A stretch of DNA of 64,000 nt. Origin: Congeria kusceri. Taxonomy: Eukaryota > Mollusca > Bivalvia > Myida > Dreissenidae. The notes under the pieces were generated by a model. That model did no database searches. It was not told the origin of the DNA and saw nothing but the letters and a program-made list of their open reading frames with translations. The position numbers and the translations under genes are program-made. Where the stretch lies: contig CM051027.1 of the NCBI GenBank assembly GCA_027627225.1, positions 44,329,618 to 44,393,617 of the forward strand. Reading direction: 5' to 3'. The stretch's first letter is position 1. The number at the start of each line of letters is the position of its first letter. Shown one piece after another: positions 41,832 to 53,036 of the stretch.

Positions 41832-42283
41832 GTCACTGACATGTGCAGTTTATACCATTAGTATTTAATCCATTACACAAAGAAGACATCTAAGAAGCAA
41901 GACATTTTATGACTTATTTGTTTTATTATATTTTCGTGATTTGTATTATTTTATTTTGAAAAGTAATTTATGTATTGTTTTCTGTGTGTATGTTTTATTA
42001 TTGATGGTTAAGTCTCTGTGATATGCTATACACATTTTGTTATGAATAAATGTACTCTCTATATGTTGTTGATTATTGTGTTCAGCAAAATTGGTCAGAT
42101 TTTCTTAAATTCACTACTTTCCAATAATTAATTGAAGTACTGACCTTGGCTTTCTAAACTACTTATTATATTAAGTGTGAGGATAACTAGTTTAAACTTT
42201 GAAATAACATTTGAAGAACCTCCCGTAACAATGTTAACATAATGCTGAAATGACACAGGGCTTTGCTTGTTGCTAGATAATGG

Positions 42284-42386
<103 letters not shown>

Positions 42387-42800
42387 GAGAGTTACTGGGT
42401 GCATGTTGTGGGTGTTATTGGGGTTCTAGAGATTCTACATACAGTATAACGAGTTCTGATAGTTTCTTCAGTTTCATACATGATATATGGATGCTGCTTC
42501 CATATTTTATAAGGTTCCCTTTTTTAACAAAAGTACTGCTTCCTCTGTAGTGAGCATGCTCCAAGAAGCATTTTAACGTATGCAATTCAACTGGATAACT
42601 GATGGTATTGGTACTAGTAAAGCCGTCTCTATTTAAACAAGAGCTGTTTGTACAACAGTTAAGCCTCTCTTGGTTAAAAGCAATCTTTAAAATATCAAGT
42701 TTGGTGAAGATCGGATGAAGAGAGTGGAAACTGCTAAAAATAACTCTGCTGTTCCTTGGGCAAGTTGGTTGATCATCAAACTGGGCGAAGATGTTACACT

Positions 42801-43200
42801 TTCGCATCGTGGTTTCGCAACCTCGCATCGTGATTTCGCTCCGTCGTGTCGTGTTCTCACGCTTGTAATCGGATTATCCAAAGGTCGAGAGTGCGATTCG
42901 CGAGAATACGATGCAAAATTGCGATAATCACGTGACGATGCAAAATTGCGAGAAAACGATGCGAAATTGCGAGAATACGATGCGAGATCACGATATTAAT
43001 TTCGCAACCTCGCAACGTGTTTTCGCATTCTCGACCTTTGGATATATAAGGGCGAAAACACGATGCGAGGGCGCGAGATTACGATTCAAGATCGCGATAT
43101 TAATTTCGCGATCTCGCATCGTAATCTCGCAACATCGCATCGTGATTTCGCTACTTCGTATCGTGTTCTCGCGTTCTCGCGCTTGTAATGCAAAGCTCGA
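42801..43200. repeat. GC-richer foldback region, unit 9
   Basis: 400 bp; one extra base (TTCTCACGC) and several substitutions relative to 924-1322. The inner hairpin loses a pair (GATTCAAGATC). Confidence 0.8.
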
Positions 43201-43444
43201 AAATGGAAAACAATGAGTGGCTCTAACGGACCACCGTAGAATTTTATATGGTGATTCACTGAAAATAGTACTATGTAATGATGACGTTCAAAACACGATT
43301 TTACAGAACGATACTATAATAATGGTAACACGCTAAAATGATTGTGAAATCATGATAGCGACACTCTATTTTAAGTCTGTTTTGTTTTTGTCAATTATTT
43401 AAACTTGCAGACTTTTCGCCGACTTAATGGTCCATCTGTACATA

Positions 43445-44446
43445 TGAGGGCTGTTCCTAAAGTTCATAGGCAAAGATGCTTTTGGCAATAGATCATCAAT
43501 GCAAACAACAATATGTAAATCAAATGAAAGATAAACATCTTGTGAAAATTAAGCACACACTTGAATATATGAAAACTACCTTATATGGAAATAAATTGTT
43601 TTAAAGTAAGCAACATGTATAAAGTATGGAGCACTTTGAATTCAAAGACTATCACTAATGAATTGTACTAATTCACAACTAAATATAATCGATAAATATG
43701 GACTGTTTGAAAGTGTTGTAATATGCTGTTATTTTGTGACACCTTTACTGAAAGTTTGGACATTATCATTAAATGTTTTCAAACATAACTAAATAAACAA
43801 AAAAGCGTGGTACAGAGTGTGCTAAACAAAAAGCATGAAAATGACTTCAAGGACGGAGCAGTTGAATGAATTCGACATTGTGTAGCTTCTGAAATGACCT
43901 GGACCGTAAAGATTGTATAATCACTAAATCAGAGGAACAACTTACCTGCACAAAATATTTACTGACGACATTATAACTACTGATTTTACGAGGTCTGATA
44001 ATTTGTAACATACCATAAATACCATAGGTGAATTCATGAAATGTGCAATGTTATTCATTGTAAAACGGATTTGCAGTGACACTTATTTCACAACATTTCG
44101 GAACTCCCAACATGGCTGCAATATCTACCATAGCTTTATATGAAAGAACATTAACAAAACATGTATGTGCACACTACTAAACGAATTAAACACGAGGGAG
44201 AATAATTCGCAAATATGTAAAGAAATGTTGAATTTTGATGTCATTCTGACGTCAATCTGCTCCGTATGTTTGACAGTGTGTTTGCAAATAAGCCGTAATG
44301 CTGTACATGTTCTATATATTTTGTAAAGAATGGCCGTACTATGTAGAAAAATAAATGTTCTTTGTAATAGTGTAATTTGATGAACATTTGCATTACAAAA
44401 AAATAATAATTTCTATATTGTCCATGAACTTTAAGACCAGCCCTCG
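43445..44446. mobile_element. Mariner-like TIR element, unit 9
   Basis: 1002 bp between TA dinucleotides, with GTTTGGAC and private changes (ATAAACAAAA, TTTACGAGG, AACGAATT). Confidence 0.7.
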
Positions 44447-44738
44447 TAGTCCGCTCCTTTAACCTTCAAAGTACATTTTCAAGGAACAAGAACGCACTTG
44501 CCTGCCTATTTTTCAGTCCAGTGCTAATTCTTAGTTGTGATTGTATAATAGTGGCACCATTGAACATCGGAAAGGTCTACAGTATTATTGATTAAGTGTC
44601 AGAAAAGCATTGATGTAGCCGTCCGACAATTTTAATGCATTCATTTATTCCCGCTGTCAATTATCCTGATGCCATAAAAATTAATCCCCATAATGAAGTA
44701 TAATCTTCGAAATGCAGATATCCATTCGCTGGAATGGA

Positions 44739-45081
44739 ATCTCATTCATTTCAATTCCCGCATTTGTTTGAAATAAACATTATAATACCTCGTCTATATG
44801 TTGATAGTTGTGATCACTTAAACTACAATTTACAGAATTAATGTCACGTTAGCCGGGGGGGGGGGGGGGGGTGAACTTCCTGGCCTCTGATTTTGGAAGT
44901 TTTGCTCATAATATTAGGAAGTTTTGATAGTTGTTTAAGTACAAAATTCAAGGTTTTTTAAGTCGAGTTCTTGTTCATCATGTGTTTATATGCCAACTTA
45001 TTCAGTGAAAGAGGTATACATTTAGATAAATTTCTTAATTTTTCTTCTAACTTGTTCATCCGTACATGATGGAACATCCTT
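44739..45081. other. Unique DNA right of the array; contains a G-run
   Basis: First single-copy sequence after the array. Holds a run of about 18 G residues at roughly 44854-44871, directly before GTGAACTTCC. No gene seen. Confidence 0.7.
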
Positions 45082-45139
45082 GGCTGCAATTTTGGAAGTT
45101 CTGCAACTTCCATGGCTGCAATTTTGGAAGTCCTGTGAC
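45082..45139. repeat. Two direct copies of a ~30-bp word (GGCTGCAATTTTGGAAGT)
   Basis: GGCTGCAATTTTGGAAGT occurs twice about 32 bp apart, each followed by C/T-TG, with CTTCCAT between them. Partial copies (TTTTGGAAGTTTTG) also occur near 44890. Confidence 0.75.
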
Positions 45140-45188
45140 AAAAACTGGGAGTCAATTACTCCCAAACTTCCCTTAATGCAAGCCCTGG

Positions 45189-45984
45189 TAAAGTGAACTC
45201 TGGCTACTTTAAGTGAGGCAAAAAACAGCTGATGCTCAAAATGGCCGGTTTTGAACAAATTCTGGATGCTTTTCTATGGTTCGTACAGCTTTTTTTCCGC
45301 TTTTCATACCAAGAATATGTTCATGTTGTGGCCCAATATTCCATGTAATCACGTGTTTTATTTCAAGACTATAACTTTTCATATAAGAAAGTTATTGAAG
45401 GTACAGTGTGTGCAGGGTGTGTTGTTGACTTAATTGTTGATCTCACAACATTTTTTCGATTTTTCAATAGTTTGAAGACAATTTCATACCGTTTTATGAC
45501 TATCGATATGCAGTTCAGCCTTACTCGTACATAATAGCCAAGTTTTACACTTCTAGAGCAATTATTCATACTTTAAGGCTGCAAAAACGTTCTTTAAGCT
45601 CAAAAATATTTCTGGTGATGACTTTAATTACAAGATAACAACTGGTAATCAGGTATTAACGTTTGTTTGATTCGCAAATAAGCAGCTTAATCAGTTCGTC
45701 CATCCATCCATATATCTGCATTATCAACATTAAATATAACAATCGTTTTGTATATACGTTGTTGAAAACATGACACTTTAACGCTTGAGCATTACATAAT
45801 TACCTAATTGAATGGAATTAATATGAGGAAAACTATGAAATAACTAATATAATAATTTAAATAATTATCAAATTCACATTATCGTTGTGCAACTGTTTTA
45901 ATGATACAGCATTTGTTTTAAAACCGGCCATTTTGAGCACCAGCTGTTTTTCGCCTCACTTAAAGGTAGCCAGAGTTCACTTTA
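45189..45984. mobile_element. Foldback/TIR element with ~70-bp inverted arms
   Basis: Left arm 45189-45256 (TAAAGTGAACTCTGGCTAC to GGCCGGTTTTGAACAA) and right arm 45913-45984 are inverted copies with about 90% match. The intervening 650 bp is AT-rich and non-coding. No clear target-site duplication. Probably a non-autonomous foldback element. Confidence 0.6.
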
Positions 45985-46310
45985 CGATCTCCCCCCTGGT
46001 TAGCTAGTCACAGAGTTAACACACAGTTTCGTCAGTGAGCGATCGAACTGCATGATTCTTAAAGCCCCGTTCACACTGTCACGATTTTGGCTACAATAGC
46101 CCACGATTGATCGTGGACGTGTTAATCGTGAATAGTCGGGATGCAAAGTGTCCCGGTTGTATCTTTCTATGTACACCTACGGTTGTTGTAGGACGAGACT
46201 ACCAATATCAACGACACTTGTAGGTTACCGCAGCAGATTCACCAACCTCCGCGCAGAGATTTGACTGGTTCTGAGCATAGCTCGAATCAAATCCCTACCG
46301 TCATAACAAA

Positions 46311-46518
46311 CCACGTGATGATGATCGATTTAAATCTTCTAGATATTATTTATGGTTTTAATTAGTTATTTTCTTTTTCTGCGTTCCTTATTGACTCCAA
46401 ACGATATATAAAAACCACGTGATGATGATCGATTTAAATCTTCTAGATATTATTTATGGTTTTAATTAGTTATTTTCTTTTTCTGCGTTCCTTATTGACT
46501 CCAAACGATATCTAAAAA
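46311..46518. repeat. 104-bp direct tandem duplication
   Basis: Two almost identical copies, 46311-46414 and 46415-46518, beginning CCACGTGATGATGATCGATT and ending ACGATATmTAAAA. They differ by about one base, so the duplication is recent. Confidence 0.95.
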
Positions 46519-46987
46519 GTCCAATTATGTAGAAATTGCACCGAGTTGCAATGAATAAGTAAAAGTTACAAGCACGTTATCATTCCAGATCTGGAAGGAT
46601 TTTACTTGTGATGGCAGTGGTTACCGTTAACCGATAGGGAAGGTAACCGCTGCGGGGAGTTTGCAGATTCACCAAGATATGATACGACCGCCTATGGTTG
46701 TAATACGCTAGCGTCAGGTATTGGCTACGGTACCAGACGCTTGTTAACGTTTCTCCTAAGATTGTAGTAGGATGAAAGAAGAATCATCACGATAAACCTA
46801 CGAGCAGCCAATAATTTTATACGTTTCACTACGCTTCAAGGCGATTTGGACATCGAGGGGCGGATCCAGGATTTGGGGTTAGGGGGCGTAAACTTTTGAT
46901 CGTGCTGTTATAACCCCTTTATATTGTCTGCGGGTCTGCAGTGATCAGCTACAGATCCGTTTCAAAGATATATAATACTTTTTTGTA
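46519..46987. other. Non-coding stretch; repeat fragment at its end
   Basis: No gene seen. GGGGCGGATCCAGGATTTGG at about 46857 is a motif I associate with dispersed repeats in animal genomes; family not assigned. Confidence 0.4.
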
Positions 46988-47034
46988 CATCATCATTATC
47001 ATCATCATTATCGTCGCCGTCGTCGTTGTGTCGT
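46988..47034. repeat. Trinucleotide microsatellite (ATC/GTC)n
   Basis: CATCATCATTATCATCATC grading into GTCGCCGTCGTCGTTGTG. Confidence 0.9.
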
Positions 47035-48082
47035 CAAATGCACTTTGTTTCACAGAATATAATGAATCTTCACCGTATTTTGTTCGAAAGACATGTCAAT
47101 TCATCTGTATGTCATGCACCTGTATTGGCAATACATTGCCATGGTTTGATGTGCCTGTCCACTAAATACGTATTTGACATTCAATATTATATATCAGGAA
47201 CATATTTAAACATGTAAAATCCGTATCTGACTACATTCAAACACACACGCGTCAATATATTTTTTGTATTATTCAATTACCAAAGTGTAATAGTGTCTTT
47301 TCGAAATGAATGTCATTAAATAACTCAAACGTTCACAGCCATGTTCATCAATTGTCTGTTTTGTCTTTTTTATCGAAACGAACTAACGAACTGACAGACG
47401 AATATGTTTTACACGACATATTGTGAAAAATACTCGTATGATTGCGTTGTGAACTAATAAGGCAAGTGATGTCGACTTTGTGTCAATTCCGCTGACATAT
47501 GGCGCCGGGAAAAATATGAAATCGCCTGGAATTGGAGCCAACGTTGTGGACAACCCTCTACTTGATCACGTTAAATCTTGCTTATGAATGGAAAAAACAC
47601 TTTGAAATTTGGTGTGATTGCAAAGAGAACATTGAACAAAAAGTTTGTCGATGTAGATTTACATTTTTGGCAATTAAACTACTTACTGAGACAAAATTGT
47701 TTAACCTCGAAAGTAGTCATTGAATTGACTTAAATTATCATATTTATTCAAAAAGTATATATTTCTTTTATGTGGTATCGTGTGCCTTTGGTGTATTGCA
47801 TGCATCTGACATCTTTATATTATATATGAAGTTATAAAATAAAACAATATCATCAACAAATAAAGGTATATATTCCCATTGTCTATAGTTTATAGTTGTC
47901 GCAGAACTTTGGCGTCGTTACTACGATGTACGTAAGAATTCGTAGGAGGCAGGCTAGGTCGGGTATGTTTTACTGACGTTAATATGTATATTTTGAGCAA
48001 AAGTGAGCGAGCGAACAAAAAATTTGCATACTTTATCCAGTTTAAACCGTTTTGCATATGCACATATATGTATGGTCCGGGA
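47035..48082. other. Non-coding stretch inside the TIR pair
   Basis: Frames of 60-75 codons occur by chance (for example 47532-47723), but none shows a recognisable domain or splice context. Confidence 0.5.
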
Positions 48083-48127
48083 GTTGTTGTTTTTTTGTTG
48101 GTTTTTTTTTTGGGGGGGGGGGGGGGC
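48083..48127. repeat. T-run adjoining G-run
   Basis: TTGTTTTTTTGTTGG, then T(10) and G(14). Overlapping frames on both strands here encode only homopolymers. Confidence 0.9.
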
Positions 48128-48642
48128 GCTTACAATTCTCGCCGCCTCTCGGCGACATTTTATTCTCGTACACGTGTCGAAGACAATCATGTCGAAGGAA
48201 TCTCGGGCACATTCCGTAGACATGCCTTCCCTTGTCGTAGCGTTTCACCGTATATTACCGTTCTACGACATAACAGGAGTTTGTCGCGAATTTGAGAGAC
48301 TTGCCTACGACATCTGTTCGTCCGTTTTTCGTAAAATGTCGTCATAAACTCGTACCAATGTCTTCACAACTCGTACAGACTCGTCCACACTCGTACATTC
48401 TCGAAGACAAGTCTTCGATTGTCGAAAATATATTGTACGCATATCTCGGCTGAACTCGTGATAAAATGTATTTATCGGACTTGCGTCGTGTCAATGTCGT
48501 GTAAAGGTTGAAGAGAACTCAAACAAATGTCGTCTTGAAACAAGTAGGCAACCAACTCGTCTACTTTACGGCGAGTTATAACTCTTCAGAACTCGTACAA
48601 AACTCGAAGCTCAAATTTGCCACAGTGTGACAGGGCCTTTAA

Positions 48643-49868
48643 ATTCATCCATGGCCACTTTAACTGCAATCCCCGGAAGTTACTGAGGCAAAGTTATTAT
48701 GCTGGCAAACAGAATACGGTATACTGGCACACAGGGATGGATGCCCAGAATGCCACGGCACATCGGTATTATCCGTTTTAAATAAGAAGTCAAAATGAGG
48801 ACAGGTTCTTATTTAAATGTCGTCTTTAAGTAAACTGGAAAGGATGGACACATGACCTGAAATGCGAGTTATCAAATGTATTGTAGGAGGAGAAGTAAAC
48901 TATCAAAAAAATTCTGTAACATTTTTCTTCGCCGCATACTCACCACACAGTTTCAGTATATTGGACTGCATGTAAAATGTTTAAATGTCTCCCAACAAAG
49001 GGACTGTACCTTAACTATAAATAAGGTCATAGAAAAATATATTTCTGGCATGAAAAGTGTAATATAAGCGAAAACTGCTCTTTTTTCTTGAAAATCAGAC
49101 AAAGATTGATATGCAAATAAACTTTTAGGGTCGGCGGGAAAAATGGGGTGGGGGGTCGTGTAAACGGAAACAAACAACTTTTGTGTACCCCTTAGCATAT
49201 TTTTCCCATATTTTTCTACACACGTATCCATTGTCTCGTGACACTATCAACATATTTCGCATACAGAACTCAGAATACTATACATCATACAGCATTAAGA
49301 TTGTATGTCGTGCATTTCGTCTTGCGTTGATAACTTTCCAGCAACTTTCCAGCAACACGTGATTTCTGGAAGAGTACATTATAAATGTAATGTTTTTTTT
49401 GTGATTTCTGGAATTTACCTTGTTAAAAGTCACCCAGATGTATGTGTACAACATGCTGCGTTTTGCATGTGATGTGTTCTTTAACAATAACTGTCACAAT
49501 TCCTGGTGCAGTAAACGCGGTAAAATTGAACACGTTAGCTGTTAAAACAAGAAATGCCACAACAAATATCCAAGCGTACTAACTCTTACCTGTAGCGGTT
49601 GTCTCGCTTTGCTCGAGGTAGCGGTAATACTCACGTGACCATGCAAAAAGTCAATAAACTAATCGGGCTCGTTCAGTTGTCAAAATGTCGCGGTAAGAGT
49701 AATTCATAGACAAGTGCTGAGAACTACATCTGTGATTTTGGTGATACAATATCAACACAAATCTGATGAATTGAATTTACTTAGTTTACTGTAAAAGTAA
49801 AAGGACACACTGGGTTTCGAGTATTTAGAAATAGGAAATATATTTCAAAGTGTGAGTGTTGGTGACTT
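48643..49868. other. Non-coding; upstream region of the candidate gene at 49869
   Basis: A G-rich patch (GGGTCGGCGGG to GGGGTGGGGGGTCG, 49129-49157) looks like a repeat fragment. Near 49590-49700 the word TAGCGGT/ACCGCTA-like recurs in alternating orientation. No TATA box can be assigned with confidence. Confidence 0.4.
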
Positions 49869-50002
49869 ATGATGAGCCCGTGCCGATGGAAGGATTATAT
49901 GTGGAAGTTGGTTACCATTTTGATAGCAGTGGGCTGTGTCAAGCCTGGAGTAGCCGCGAACATCCCCACAATCACAGTGACCTGGAGGGTGGACTATCCG
50001 GG
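49869..50002 (+). CDS. Candidate first exon of a secreted or membrane protein
   Basis: From ATG at 49869 (tandem ATGATG) the frame reads MMSPCRWKDYMWK, then the hydrophobic stretch LVTILIAVGCV, then KPGVAA, a plausible signal-peptidase site, and a mature start NIPTITVTWRVDYP. The third Met at residue 11 gives a more typical signal peptide length. At 50002 CCGG|GTGAGT is a near-perfect splice donor (phase 2); without splicing the frame stops at once (GGG TGA). I do not recognise the family. No downstream exon could be identified in the following 14 kb, so the rest may lie beyond the window. Chance remains possible. Confidence 0.45.
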
Positions 50003-52954
50003 GTGAGTTACGTGCAGCGCATACACGGGTCCGCATGCGGTACCGTTTCTATCATGGCAAATACTAATATAATAATTAATTCGTGTCTAAAACACGTACA
50101 GTGGTTTGGTTTATATTCAAACATCAGATAATTATTATTAAATACACAATAACCAGAAAACAACACTAGTAAATAATGAAAATATTATTTTAATTATTGT
50201 TTTTGTGAGTATTTTAAGTATTTGGTCTAATAGAAACTGGAATATAAATTATAATAGAAAAAGTGAAAAGTAAAAAAAAAAACAAAAAAAACATTACATT
50301 TATAATGTACTCTACAACAAATTTCAGTATTTGGTGATGAATACTTTGAAAAAACAACAACATCTGGTACTAACCCATGGTCTCTGAAAGAGTTATGTGG
50401 TAATTGTAAGAAAACCAGCCTGTTCAACACTGTACATGTAAATGGCCAGTAATTCCTAGAAGAATGAACTAACTAGTGGATATGCTTGCCAAGAATACAT
50501 TGGAAATTTAATTGCTTTCACCAAAATCAATACATTCTGTCGGTAATGCAAACAGATCAGGTTTCTTGTATATTATGTGAGTCTGTTTTTTATTGTTTAC
50601 AAAATCATCACAGCTTCTACAAGAGTATTTTATTAGTACAGTATTTTTAACTTCAAAATAAAATTCTTCATGAAATATTATTATTCATATGACATATTTA
50701 TATTTACTGATCAATTTCAAATGAAACAAATTAATTAGCTTCACAGTAATGGATTGAGAATCCAGAGTTGAATTCCTTATTTTTGTATGTCTTTACTTAA
50801 TATCATCAACTACAAATGTTACATGTATGTTAGTGGTGTCAAAGGACTTGCAGGGAAAACCCTTAGTTCAGTTGAAATCTGCGCAGTATATGATTACAAC
50901 AGCATACAGTGTTTATGTGAAGTAAGGATGCACATGTGGATTTCATACATCAGTGTTTCCAAAGATGATGCTGCAAATCTGTGTTAACATGTAAACTCCA
51001 CCCTCTAATTATTCTGTTGTTTTCTTAGCCCGTATTAAACCTTTTTGCTTACACACAGTGTGTTACAAATTAAATAATTAAATCTATTTTCAAGCATAAA
51101 CATGGTGTTTGCTCATTCATCTTATTAAAATTTACTCGTACATTGTGAGCAATTTGTTGTTGCATATGTACATGTAAACTTGAATTTTATTTGAACTTGA
51201 ATTTAAGTAATAATATATGCAGTACTCTTGTTCTGTGACTTGGTCTTTTATTTTATTGTGGAAAACAACATAATGTTCAAAAATTTAATTATGTTTCAAA
51301 TACACCTTTTAAAATTCAAAGTTATTGATTTAAAACATTTTAAATTTTCACTTATTTAATAATTATATCTTTGCTTTTTAATATTACAAAAAATTACAAC
51401 TTGTTTTGCAAAGATAAAAACAATTATAATGAAGTCATGTGATAAATTAAAAACAACAAGTTACATAATAATCTCAGATATTCAGGAATTTGATATTACA
51501 CAGTTGTGACTTTTTTTGCATTTTAATTAAAATACTGCTTTCATACTGAGGAAAAAAATGAACTTCCAGCTCTAGGTTTACATTGTTAGCATATTTGTGA
51601 TTAATTGGTGCTTTAACAAAAATGTCCAACCAACTTACTAACCTTATAGTTTTTGCAGGGACCACAGGAAATAAAGGGACTTGTTCACGGATTTTCATAT
51701 TTTTATAAAATGTCACAAAAAGTATGGATCAACAAACCAAAAATATTCTCTGTCAAGAATGGCATAAATACAAGGAATATCTTTAAAAAAGATAATAGGC
51801 TACTGTGGTAATTTTGCAAACAAAAAATGTAAATTTAACTTCCAACATAAATATTTTGAACGATGTAACTAAGACTAGAATGGCACACAATACTAAAAAA
51901 CTAAACAATAGTTTATGGCGCCTAACATACCAATATATTTATATATTTTACGTTACTTATGTGTTTTTAACTTCAACATTGAGATAATATATGCTCTTAG
52001 GTTAATTAAGGATTATCTAATACAATTAAAACAAAACATTCAGCTCATTCAGCACAGAACATGATACATAGACGGTAATACATCGAATAATCAGTACATA
52101 CGCGGCACGAATCTTTACTAGATCTAGTACATGTCTATTCGAAGTATGGACGCAATTTAATATATATAATATGTATGGCTAGATACAGCCTCATTGACGT
52201 TGAATACAGCAACAATGTTATTTTTCAAATTTCTCGCTTATTCAACCATATGCTGGCATTTTATATCCAGGAGAAAGTTTGATCTTACACTGACCTGCAG
52301 CCAAGCGGGCTTTGGGTCATTTCGCCTTATCATATGTATACACCATCCCTCCAGTGGAGAATTGTCTTAGATACAATTGCTATTTATAGAGTCACTTTGC
52401 CTATTGTGTACAAATATAAACGGAAACACCCAATATGTAAAAAGTGTATTCATTTACATCATTGCAAAACAACAAAATTATTGCACTTTAACATGTACAT
52501 TACATGTCACATCATTTAAATAGCCTTGCTCATATACGAACAAGCTCATTTTGTGCAAACTGTGTTAATCCATTATTAAATTTGCAACCAGTATTCCAAA
52601 CTTGTTACAAATTTGTATTCTATATTGTTGGGCTGTTGCACCTACTCATTTATGACTAGTGTAGTGGGAATTTCCATAAATTAACCCATGCAGTGTTAGG
52701 ATTTATTCATTCGGGACTACTGGCTGGAAGTTCACAAGGAATGTCAAAAGCTGGGTTAAACAGCTACGCCAAAAAAAGGAAAAAAAGGACTCCACTGCAG
52801 GGATGGCAAAATCAAATGTCTGTGTTGCCCAGCTTGTCCCAGAGCATGTACTGACAAGTTAAATATTGCCAACATTTGTTATATAATTACTGTACTGACC
52901 AGCAGGAATCATCGTTCTTCGAAAATGGACAAGTAAGGCAATAAAAGATTTTGC
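50003..52954. other. AT-rich DNA, probably intron of the candidate gene
   Basis: Contains an A-rich run (50263-50292) and no recognisable exon. Frames up to 80 codons are AT-rich and featureless. Confidence 0.4.
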
Positions 52955-53036
52955 GACGGCCTGCACTGGGGCCCGAACTCAACACCTCCGGATCAAAAAA
53001 CTGTTAAGTTATTGGCTAACCACTAAGACAAAAAGA
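52955..53036 (-). repeat. tRNA-like sequence, SINE head or tRNA pseudogene
   Basis: On the reverse strand, CTTAGTGGTTAGCC resembles a pol III A box region and GTGTTGAGTTCGGGCCCC resembles the T-arm/B box (GGTTCGAnnCC). The spacing is about tRNA-sized, but the acceptor stem does not pair cleanly. Most likely a tRNA-derived SINE fragment. Confidence 0.5.

Larger units (their letters stand above)
46059..48642. mobile_element. Diverged TIR pair enclosing 2.5 kb; possibly two nested elements
   Basis: Left end TTAAAGCCCCGTTCACACTG (46059) and right end, read in reverse, TTAAAGGCCCTGTCACACTG (48642) match at about 19 of 25 positions. The interior near both ends is rich in CTACGAC/CTCGTAC words. No transposase frame is visible. 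Either one non-autonomous element or two related elements in opposite orientation. Confidence 0.4.

Noticed and set aside
48003..48347. 114-codon frame across the T/G homopolymers
   Set aside because: Depends on homopolymer length, overlaps other frames on both strands and has no domain.
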